Assembly (NCBI GenBank): GCA_900770015.1
Contig: CAAGIU010000508.1
Location: forward strand, 1 to 19,690
Origin: an uncultured Oscillospiraceae bacterium
GTDB taxonomy: Bacteria > Bacillota_A > Clostridia > Oscillospirales > Oscillospiraceae
Length of the DNA stretch: 19,690 bases
Direction of reading: 5' to 3'
Positions 13,673 through 19,690 of this stretch are shown one piece after another. Position numbers and translations under genes: made by a program. The notes under the pieces were generated by a model, which made no database searches, was not told the DNA's origin, and was given only the letters and a program-made list of their open reading frames with translations. Positions within the stretch are counted from its first letter, which is position 1, and the number at the start of each line of letters is the position of its first letter.

Positions 13673-13700
13673 AGTTTATGCACGGAGCGCTGTCCTGTGT
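13673..13700 (-). promoter_or_regulatory. Possible sigma-E/sigma-K-type promoter
   Basis: On the minus strand, CATAAACT (13673-13680) matches 7 of 8 bases of the sigma-E -10 consensus CATACAMT. It lies 16 bp after an ACAC (13697-13700), as in sigma-K promoters (AC, 16 bp, CATA). The sigma-E -35 is not convincing. No good sigma-A promoter is seen for this gene. Confidence 0.35.
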
Positions 13701-13730
13701 ACCTGCTGCACATCATCAAAAGGCGACCTC

Positions 13731-13772
13731 AAAAAACACGCCGACAAAACATCGTTTGTTCTGTCGGCGTGT
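13731..13772 (-). terminator. Intrinsic terminator of galM
   Basis: ACACGCCGACA (13736-13746) and TGTCGGCGTGT (13762-13772) form a perfect 11-bp stem with a 15-nt loop. On the minus strand it is followed by a run of T's (13731-13736). Confidence 0.9.
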
Positions 13773-13776
13773 GTGT

Positions 13777-14793
13777 TTAGTTGGAGAAGCGGTAAACCGT
13801 TTCGGTGTGGTAGGTTTCACCGGCCTTGGTGACAGGCTGGGCCCATTCGGGATGGTGGATGGAATCGGGATAGTACTGGGTCTCCAGGGCAATGCCGCTG
13901 CGCTTGCCGTATACCGTACCGCCCTTGCCGGTCTCATTCAGGAAATTGCCGGCATAGAACTGAATGCCGGGCAGGTCGGTGTAGACCGCCATGGTGCGCC
14001 CGGAAACGGGATCGGAAAGCACCGCGCAGGGATTGCAGAAGACCTCGAAGTTGTGGTCATAGCCGCCCTGCAGATTCAGGGGCTCATAATCGGCCCCGAT
14101 GTCCTGACCGATGGGCTTGGGGCTGCGGAAATCCATGGGTGTACCCTCCACGCTGCGCATTTCTCCGGTGGGGACGCTTTCGTCATCGGCAACGGAGAAG
14201 ACTCTTGCTGGCAGCATCAGCAGCTGATCCATGGTAGCGCCGGTGTGATCGTGACCGGCAAGATTAAAATAGCTGTGGTTGGTCAGGTTGAAGATGGTGT
14301 CCTTGTCGCAGACGGCATCATAGACGATGTGCAGGCCGCCGGTGGCATCGAGCATGTAGGTCACATCGATGGAGGCGTTGCCAGGGAAGCCCTGATCGCC
14401 GTCGGGGCTGCTCAAGTGAAATTTCACGGCAGTATCGCTTTCCTCCACAACCTCCCAAACCCGGGTATGGTAGAAGTCAGGGCCGGAATGCAGGTTGTTC
14501 CCGTTCTCATTGGGCGTCATGGCGTAGGTCCTGCCGCCGATGGTAAATTCGCTGCCCTTGATCCTGTTGGCGCTGCGCCCCACAATGGCCCCCAGGAAGC
14601 AGGTTCCGTTCAGGTAACCGGCGGGATCATCGTAGCCCAAGGCAACGTCCGCAACGATTCCGTCCGCGTCCGGAACGAGCACATGGACCAGCGTCGCACC
14701 CAGGTCGGACACGGTAGCCGTGATTCCCCCACAGGATATGGTGTACAGAAAAACCTCAGCGCCGGAGGGAAGATGGCCGAATGATTTCTTCAT
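13777..14793 (-). CDS. galM: Aldose 1-epimerase (galactose mutarotase)
   Basis: A 338-residue GalM-family protein. Family signatures are GRSANRI (72-78), NNLHSGPDFYH with His102 (99-109), NLTNHSYFNLAG with the catalytic His173 (169-180), and the C-terminal ALETQYYPDS with the catalytic Glu304 (302-311). It interconverts alpha and beta anomers of galactose or glucose to feed the Leloir pathway and related sugar uptake. The ATG at 14793 is chosen because GAGGAG lies just upstream and the longer ORF would include the promoter. No gal kinase or transferase gene is adjacent, so it is a stand-alone unit with its own promoter and terminator. Confidence 0.95.
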   Translation of the reverse strand: MKKSFGHLPSGAEVFLYTISCGGITATVSDLGATLVHVLVPDADGIVADVALGYDDPAGYLNGTCFLGAIVGRSANRIKGSEFTIGGRTYAMTPNENGNNLHSGPDFYHTRVWEVVEESDTAVKFHLSSPDGDQGFPGNASIDVTYMLDATGGLHIVYDAVCDKDTIFNLTNHSYFNLAGHDHTGATMDQLLMLPARVFSVADDESVPTGEMRSVEGTPMDFRSPKPIGQDIGADYEPLNLQGGYDHNFEVFCNPCAVLSDPVSGRTMAVYTDLPGIQFYAGNFLNETGKGGTVYGKRSGIALETQYYPDSIHHPEWAQPVTKAGETYHTETVYRFSN

Positions 14794-14857
14794 GATAGAA
14801 ACTCCTCTCATTTTTTGCGGAATTACCGCTGGAATTATGTTAAGACCGCTTTCTGCA

Positions 14858-14886
14858 ATTGTACTATATTCTGATGCCATTTTCAA
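14858..14886 (-). promoter_or_regulatory. Sigma-A promoter of galM
   Basis: On the minus strand, -35 TTGAAA (14881-14886), a 17-bp spacer and -10 TACAAT (14858-14863). The predicted start near 14851 gives a leader of about 58 nt. It lies in the 296-bp divergent galM/nrdD region. Confidence 0.68.
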
Positions 14887-14989
14887 CGGTTTCTTTTCCC
14901 GGGCGCTGGAATCTGGGAACTTTCCGGCCGGCACCGCCCCGGCTCCGGTTCCCGTCTATTTCCACTTTTTACGCCCTGATGGTTACAAA

Positions 14990-15037
14990 TTACTACATTT
15001 GGTGTTTTGCTCTTGACAAAACCACAATATCTAGTAT
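14990..15037 (+). promoter_or_regulatory. Tandem NrdR-box-like operator
   Basis: Two 16-bp sites resemble the NrdR consensus ACACWATATATWGTGT. 15022-15037 (CCACAATATCTAGTAT) matches 13 of 16, and 14990-15005 (TTACTACATTTGGTGT) matches 11 of 16. Their starts are 32 bp apart, the spacing typical of paired NrdR boxes. The downstream box spans the promoter spacer and the first bases of the -10. This suggests repression of nrdD by the ATP/dATP-sensing NrdR. Confidence 0.65.
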
Positions 15038-15040
15038 AAT
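15013..15040 (+). promoter_or_regulatory. Sigma-A promoter of nrdD
   Basis: -35 TTGACA (15013-15018), a 16-bp spacer and -10 TATAAT (15035-15040), both exact consensus. The predicted start near 15047 leaves a leader of about 43 nt. It overlaps the downstream NrdR-like box. Confidence 0.85.
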
Positions 15041-15089
15041 AAGCCTTGCACCGTCACGATATGTTGTTTATCCCCAAGGAGGTTTCTAT

Positions 15090-17264
15090 ATGAAGATTAT
15101 CAAAAGAAACGGCACAGAGGAGACCTTTGATCTCAATAAGATCATCACGGCAGTCACCAAAGCCAACAATGCCGCCGACGAAAAGGTGCGGATGACCCCG
15201 CTGCAGATCCAGCGGATTTCCGAGCACGTGGAGGTTGCCTGCGAGGAAATGGGCCGCATCCCCTCGGTGGAGGAGATTCAGGACCTGGTGGAGAAGTCCA
15301 TCATGGCCCACGGCGCGTTCGAGGTCGCCAAGGAATACATTACCTACCGCTACACCCGCAGCCTTCTGCGTCAGTCCAACACCACCGACGACCGCATTCT
15401 CAGCCTCATCGAGTGCAACAACGAGGAGGTCAAGCAGGAGAACGCCAACAAGAACCCCACCATCAACGCAGTCCAGCGCGACTATATGGCCGGTGAGGTT
15501 TCCAAGGACATCACCAACCGCATCCTGCTACCCCGGGAGATCGTCGCCGCCCACGAAGCCGGTATCATCCATTTCCACGATTCCGACTACTATGCCCAGC
15601 ATATGCACAACTGTGATCTTGTCAACCTGGAAGACATGCTCCAGAACGGCACAGTCATCTCCGGCACCCTCATCGAAAAGCCCCATTCCTTCTCCACCGC
15701 CTGCAACATCGCAACCCAGATCATTGCCCAGGTTGCCTCCAACCAGTACGGCGGCCAGTCCATTTCCCTGACCCATCTGGCTCCCTTTGTCCAGATCAGC
15801 CGGGAGAAGATCCGCAAGAGTGTGGAGCAGGAGATGGAGACCTTCGGCATCACCGCATCCGACGAGGCCATTTCCAAGGTCGTGGAAGACCGCCTGCGCG
15901 ACGAGGTCCGCAGAGGCGTCCAGACCATTCAGTATCAGGTCGTCACGCTGATGACCACCAACGGTCAGGCTCCCTTTATCACCGTCTTCATGTATCTGAA
16001 CGAGGCCAGAAACGAGCAGGAGAAGACCGACCTTGCCATGATCATCGAGGAGACCCTGCGCCAGCGGTATGAAGGCGTCAAGAACGAGAAGGGTGTCTGG
16101 ATTACCCCCGCATTCCCCAAGCTGATCTATGTTCTGGAGGAGGACAATGTCCGCGAAGGAACACCCTACTGGTATCTGACCAGACTGGCCGCCCAGTGCA
16201 CCGCCAAGCGAATGGTTCCCGACTATATCAGCGAAAAGAAAATGCTGGAGCTGAAGGTGGACAAGAACGGCGAGGGCCATTGCTACACCTGTATGGGCTG
16301 CCGCTCCTTCCTGACACCTTATGTGGATGAGAACGGAAAGCCCAAGTACTACGGCCGCTTCAACCAGGGCGTTGTCACCATCAACCTGGTGGATGTGGCA
16401 CTGTCCTCCAGCCGCAATATGGATAAGTTCTGGCAGATTTTCGATGAGCGTCTGGAGCTGTGCCATCAGGCCCTGATGTGCCGTCATAACCGGCTGAAGG
16501 GCACCCTTTCCGACGCCGCCCCCATTCTGTGGCAGTACGGCGCTCTGGCCCGGCTGGAAAAGGGCGAGCCCATCGACAAGCTGCTCTACGGCGGCTACTC
16601 CACCATCTCCCTGGGCTATGCAGGCCTGTATGAATGCGTCAAGTACATGACCGGAAAGTCCCACACCGACGAGGCCGCAAAGCCCTTTGCGCTTCAGGTC
16701 ATGCAGCACATGAACGACGCCTGCAAGACCTGGAAGGCAGAGCACAACATTGACTTCTCCCTGTATGGCACGCCCCTGGAATCCACCACCTACAAGTTTG
16801 CCAAGTGTCTGCAGAAGCGTTTCGGCATGGTTCCCGGAATCACCGACAAGAGCTACATCACCAACTCCTACCATGTCCATGTTTCCGAGCCAATCGATGC
16901 CTTCACCAAGCTGAGCTTCGAGGCCGAGTTCCAGCAGCTGTCTCCCGGCGGTGCCATCAGCTATGTGGAGGTTCCCAACATGCAGCAGAATATCGATGCC
17001 GTGCTGGAGCTGATGCAGTTTATCTACGAGAACATCATGTACGCCGAGCTGAACACCAAGTCCGACTACTGCCAGATCTGTGGCTATGACGGCGAAATCG
17101 AGATCCAGGAGGACGACAATAAGCTGGTCTGGGTTTGCCCCCAGTGCGGCAACCGGGATCAGAACAAGATGAACGTGGCAAGACGTACCTGCGGCTACAT
17201 CGGCACCCAGTATTGGAACCAGGGCAGAACCCAGGAGATCAAAGACCGCGTGCTCCATCTGTAA
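15090..17264 (+). CDS. nrdD: Anaerobic (class III) ribonucleoside-triphosphate reductase
   Basis: A 724-residue NrdD. An N-terminal ATP-cone (MKIIKRNGTEETFDLNKI onward, about 1-95) senses ATP/dATP. The catalytic barrel contains HCYTCMGCRSFLTP, with cysteines 398, 401 and 404. The C-terminal zinc module has YCQICGY and CPQCG. The glycyl-radical loop RTCGYIG places the radical at Gly702. It reduces NTPs to dNTPs without oxygen once an activating radical-SAM enzyme (NrdG) has made the radical. I chose the ATG at 15090 because AAGGAGG (15076-15082) precedes it with 7-nt spacing and the promoter lies just upstream; a longer reading would run through the promoter. nrdG is not downstream, where a terminator follows instead. 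Confidence 0.97.
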   Translation: MKIIKRNGTEETFDLNKIITAVTKANNAADEKVRMTPLQIQRISEHVEVACEEMGRIPSVEEIQDLVEKSIMAHGAFEVAKEYITYRYTRSLLRQSNTTDDRILSLIECNNEEVKQENANKNPTINAVQRDYMAGEVSKDITNRILLPREIVAAHEAGIIHFHDSDYYAQHMHNCDLVNLEDMLQNGTVISGTLIEKPHSFSTACNIATQIIAQVASNQYGGQSISLTHLAPFVQISREKIRKSVEQEMETFGITASDEAISKVVEDRLRDEVRRGVQTIQYQVVTLMTTNGQAPFITVFMYLNEARNEQEKTDLAMIIEETLRQRYEGVKNEKGVWITPAFPKLIYVLEEDNVREGTPYWYLTRLAAQCTAKRMVPDYISEKKMLELKVDKNGEGHCYTCMGCRSFLTPYVDENGKPKYYGRFNQGVVTINLVDVALSSSRNMDKFWQIFDERLELCHQALMCRHNRLKGTLSDAAPILWQYGALARLEKGEPIDKLLYGGYSTISLGYAGLYECVKYMTGKSHTDEAAKPFALQVMQHMNDACKTWKAEHNIDFSLYGTPLESTTYKFAKCLQKRFGMVPGITDKSYITNSYHVHVSEPIDAFTKLSFEAEFQQLSPGGAISYVEVPNMQQNIDAVLELMQFIYENIMYAELNTKSDYCQICGYDGEIEIQEDDNKLVWVCPQCGNRDQNKMNVARRTCGYIGTQYWNQGRTQEIKDRVLHL

Positions 17265-17276
17265 CCCAACATAAGA

Positions 17277-17318
17277 ATCCCTCTGATGCGGTATCATCCT
17301 GCATCAGAGGGATTTTTT
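17277..17318 (+). terminator. Intrinsic terminator of nrdD
   Basis: ATCCCTCTGATGC (17277-17289) and GCATCAGAGGGAT (17301-17313) form a perfect 13-bp stem with an 11-nt loop, followed by T's to 17318. The stop codon of the converging leftward gene overlaps the T-tract. Confidence 0.93.
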
Positions 17319-17907
17319 ACTGCCTGTCTTTTTGAAACAATCCGATGATCTGACCGGACAGAATGACCGTCAGAAGGGAATAGGCAATTTTGTTCAGCGG
17401 GATATAGCTCAGGGATAGACCCAGAACCAAAAGGTCGCTGATGAGATAGATCCATTGGATCGGCAGCTTCGTGATCCGCGACAGGCTCATGGCCAGGGCA
17501 TCATCGCCGCTGGGCGCGCCGCCGATGCGGACGCAGATTCCGCAGCCGATGCCCACAAACAGGCTGCCTGCCACCGCTGCCGCCAGGGGCATGTCCGCAA
17601 TCGCGGGATAGACAGGCGGGAACTGCTCACATACCGAGTACCCCAGGGAATAACCCAATGTGGCAACGGCGGAGTAAACCAGGAAGGGTTTTCCCAGTGT
17701 CCGCCAACCGAGAAGATAGCACAGCCCATTCAAAACCAGACTGGACACAGCAGGGGAGATATGCAGCCAGTGATGGATCAGCAGTACCGCACCGAGTACG
17801 CCGCCCTCTGTGATATCGGAGACCGCATGGACATTGTACATGCCAAAGGCAAGAAAGGCTGCACTGAAAAAGGCAATGATGCAGGAACGTAACGAAATGG
17901 ATTTCAA
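17317..17907 (-). CDS. YitT-like integral membrane protein
   Basis: A 196-residue hydrophobic protein with about five or six membrane helices. YitT/YczE-type features are the early VHAVSDITEGGVLGAVLLIHH stretch and the glycine-rich GGAPSGDDALAMSLSRITKLPI before the last helices. The C-terminal soluble DUF2179 domain of longer YitT proteins is absent. The function is unknown; a transporter role is only a guess. I chose a TTG start at 17907. It has AAGGAG 7 nt upstream and lies 4 bp after the tmcAL stop, whereas the ATG at 18036 would overlap tmcAL by 125 bp and add non-membrane residues. Probably cotranscribed with tmcAL. Confidence 0.75.
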   Translation of the reverse strand: MKSISLRSCIIAFFSAAFLAFGMYNVHAVSDITEGGVLGAVLLIHHWLHISPAVSSLVLNGLCYLLGWRTLGKPFLVYSAVATLGYSLGYSVCEQFPPVYPAIADMPLAAAVAGSLFVGIGCGICVRIGGAPSGDDALAMSLSRITKLPIQWIYLISDLLVLGLSLSYIPLNKIAYSLLTVILSGQIIGLFQKDRQ

Positions 17908-17911
17908 TTTT

Positions 17912-19042
17912 TTACTCCTTGTGATAATATACGCGGCGCCGCTCCTCCTGTCCCGGAGGCTCCAGCCCGTCCCGGCAGAAAAGGCCGTAAAGGTCGTCGA
18001 TGCGCCGTTCTGTTTCGGTGATATCCTCTCCCGCATTCCGGAATTCCGGATGCTCGTGAAGAATCTGACGGCCCCGGTGGCTGAAGGCCAGAACCAGCGG
18101 CGCTTTTTCTGTTGCCGCGCCGATTTGCTGCCCGGTCAGTCCCAGAAAGGCGCAGAGGATCATCCGGTCGATTCTGGTTCGGGTATACCGCTTGGATTTG
18201 GTGGCAGCGATGATGGCAGCAAGATCAGATTGCTTCATGGCCGCTTTCCTCAGCTTCCGCCATAGGCCTTCGGAGCCAAAGGGAAGGGCTTCAAATTCCG
18301 CATCCGTCATACTGCGTAGTTTGGCGATGATCGCCCGCTCTCCGGCCTTCAGCGTGTGAATCCGGGCGTTTTGAAAGAGTGCAGCCGCAGCTTCCGGGAC
18401 GGCATCCATCCAGGCTTCGCCTGCGATCAGCGCTCTGCGGACGGCGGTGGCAGAGGGGGCGTTGGGATCAATTGTCAGGCTGTGGTAGCAGCCGCCCCGG
18501 GAAACAGGGAATACCTCCAGCTGCGCCCCCTGCACCAGGATCGCCTTGCAGTATTCCAGGCCAAGGATATCATTGGGATTGGACAAATCATATTCCAGAT
18601 TCATTTTCCGAAGAGCCGCCTCCCGGGCAGCAGGGAAGGAGCAGCCGGTGGCCAGCTCCTCCTTCAGAAAAACAGAAAACTCCGGGCTCAGCAGGGCACG
18701 GACCACAGAAAAAAGCGCCTGCCCATCCATGGTTTCCGTCCCGAAGGAGAGCACATCGCAGCACTGGGCCAGGGCCTTTACGCCGAAAAATCCGAAGCCT
18801 TCCGCAGAGGAAAGAACGGTTTCCACCGGAAGCTCCAGAACAAGATCCGCACCGCACAGGACTGCGGCCTTTGCGCGAATGCTTTTATCAAAAATGGCCG
18901 GAGCACCCCGCTGCACATAATTTCCGCTCATGGCGCACACAATTGCGCAGTCCTCTCCGAAATGCTCACGGATTTTTTGCATCTGGAGGACATGACCCTT
19001 GTGCAAAGGATTGTACTCACAAATGATTCCGATGGTTTTCAT
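17912..19042 (-). CDS. tmcAL: tRNA(Met) cytidine acetate ligase TmcAL
   Basis: A 376-residue YlbM/TmcAL protein. The N-terminal nucleotidyltransferase-like motif GIICEYNPLHKGH (5-17) includes HKGH, and MSGNYVQRG follows at about residue 38. TmcAL activates acetate with ATP to acetyl-AMP and transfers it to C34 of elongator tRNA-Met, forming ac4C. It is somewhat shorter than the B. subtilis protein (about 415). The start is preceded by GGAGG. It lies divergent to ackA (141-bp gap), so an acetate-using tRNA modifier sits beside the acetate kinase gene. No clear sigma-A promoter is visible on this strand. Confidence 0.93.
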   Translation of the reverse strand: MKTIGIICEYNPLHKGHVLQMQKIREHFGEDCAIVCAMSGNYVQRGAPAIFDKSIRAKAAVLCGADLVLELPVETVLSSAEGFGFFGVKALAQCCDVLSFGTETMDGQALFSVVRALLSPEFSVFLKEELATGCSFPAAREAALRKMNLEYDLSNPNDILGLEYCKAILVQGAQLEVFPVSRGGCYHSLTIDPNAPSATAVRRALIAGEAWMDAVPEAAAALFQNARIHTLKAGERAIIAKLRSMTDAEFEALPFGSEGLWRKLRKAAMKQSDLAAIIAATKSKRYTRTRIDRMILCAFLGLTGQQIGAATEKAPLVLAFSHRGRQILHEHPEFRNAGEDITETERRIDDLYGLFCRDGLEPPGQEERRRVYYHKE

Positions 19043-19083
19043 GGCATTTCCTCCATTCCTGCAAAATTTTTCCGTATTAGGGG

Positions 19084-19112
19084 TTGAGAAAAGCGGAAAG
19101 ATAGACTATAAT
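19084..19112 (+). promoter_or_regulatory. Sigma-A promoter of ackA
   Basis: -35 TTGAGA (19084-19089), a 17-bp spacer and -10 TATAAT (19107-19112). The predicted start near 19119 leaves a leader of about 65 nt before the AGGAGGT ribosome binding site at 19170-19176. Confidence 0.8.
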
Positions 19113-19183
19113 ATTTCCAGCTATGGATATCATACCATATTTTCTGCAAAAATGAAACCACAATTATTTAGGAGGTAATTCCA

Positions 19184-19690
19184 ATGAATGTTTTGATCAT
19201 CAACGCCGGCAGTTCTTCTCTGAAGTATCAGCTGATGAACCCCGAGACCGGCGATGTGTCCGCCAAGGGCCTGTGCGAGCGTATTTACATCGACGGCCGT
19301 CTGACCCACAAGGTCGGCGACAACAAGGTTGTCAAGGATATCCCCATGCCCACCCATTCCGAGGCCATCCAGGCTGTCCTGGAGATCCTGGTGGATCCCG
19401 TTGAGGGCGTGATCAAGTCCGTCGATGAGATCGATGCCGTTGGCCACCGCGTTCTGCACGGCGGCATGGAGTTCTCCGACTCCTGCATCATCAACGATGA
19501 GGTCATTGCTGCCATCGAAAAGTGCATCCCCCTGGGACCCCTGCATAACCCCGCCAACCTGATGGGCATCCGTGCCTGCCAGGCTGTTATGCCCAACACC
19601 CCCCAGGTTGCCGTGTTCGACACCGCATTCCATATGACCATGCCTCCCAAGGCTTACATCTACGCAATTCCCTATGAGTACTATGAGAAG
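19184..19690 (+). CDS. ackA: Acetate kinase, N-terminal part (cut by window edge)
   Basis: The first 169 codons of a roughly 400-residue acetate kinase, open to the right edge. It starts MNVLIINAGSSSLKYQL, with the ASKHA phosphate-binding Asn7 and SSSLK. GHRVLHGG (87-94) holds the substrate-binding Arg89, PLHNPAN holds His121, and VFDTAFH holds the catalytic Asp146. AckA makes ATP and acetate from acetyl phosphate in fermentation. It has a strong ribosome binding site. Codon use is notably C-ending (GGC, ATC, AAG), as expected for a highly expressed gene. Confidence 0.97.
   Translation, partial: MNVLIINAGSSSLKYQLMNPETGDVSAKGLCERIYIDGRLTHKVGDNKVVKDIPMPTHSEAIQAVLEILVDPVEGVIKSVDEIDAVGHRVLHGGMEFSDSCIINDEVIAAIEKCIPLGPLHNPANLMGIRACQAVMPNTPQVAVFDTAFHMTMPPKAYIYAIPYEYYEK

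Noticed and set aside
13678..14784. 368-codon plus-strand frame opposite galM
   Set aside because: galM on the other strand has the catalytic His and Glu motifs, a promoter and a terminator; this frame crosses that terminator.
14859..15089. N-terminal extension of nrdD by 77 codons
   Set aside because: It would cover the consensus promoter, the NrdR-like boxes and the AAGGAGG ribosome binding site. NrdD proteins normally start at the ATP-cone.
15528..17297. 589-codon open frame on the minus strand opposite nrdD
   Set aside because: Same kind of antisense shadow; it runs through the nrdD terminator and has no ribosome binding site or recognisable domain.

Overview
The window looks like a chromosomal housekeeping segment from an anaerobic, probably spore-forming member of the Clostridia, most likely Oscillospirales. 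Three things suggest this: sporulation-type genes (ylbJ-like, yqfC, yqfD), a class III anaerobic ribonucleotide reductase plus acetate kinase, and Firmicutes gene order and ribosome binding sites with moderately high GC. This is inference from gene content; no 16S gene is present. I see no prophage, CRISPR array, complete insertion sequence, tRNA or rRNA.

Layout. 1-1330: leftward genes, a small Cys-rich protein and a YlbJ-like membrane protein. 1404-8648: one tightly packed rightward series, yqfC-yqfD-phoH-ybeY-era-yqzL-recO-mutS2, mostly with ATGA or longer overlaps. It matches the Bacillus/Clostridia yqf-era-recO cluster but lacks the usual pgpH (yqfF), dgkA and cdd. 8738-9079: a separately promoted HPr-like gene, then a 169-bp imperfect palindrome that looks like a MITE or REP element. 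9311-12697: uvrC-rsmD-coaD and a coiled-coil protein, with a near-ideal internal promoter inside rsmD for coaD. 12795-14793: leftward Cys-rich unknown gene and galM, each with its own terminator. 14794-15089: divergent galM/nrdD control region with two NrdR-box-like sites spaced 32 bp apart. 15090-17264: nrdD. 17317-19042: leftward tmcAL and a YitT-like membrane protein that appears to start with TTG. 19184 to the right edge: start of ackA.

How the genes work together. The yqf-recO block combines sporulation, rRNA/ribosome maturation (YbeY, Era, PhoH) and recombination or ribosome-collision functions (RecO, MutS2). UvrC repairs DNA, RsmD methylates 16S rRNA, and CoaD makes dephospho-CoA. NrdD makes dNTPs without oxygen. 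TmcAL uses acetate for tRNA-Met modification and sits divergent to acetate kinase.

The window is mainly ordinary. The most unusual parts are the long palindrome before uvrC, the HPr-like protein with an altered active-site loop, the Cys-rich unknown gene with a possible sporulation-type promoter, and the NrdR-type operator at nrdD. I did not find convincing evidence for a wholly new multi-gene system.
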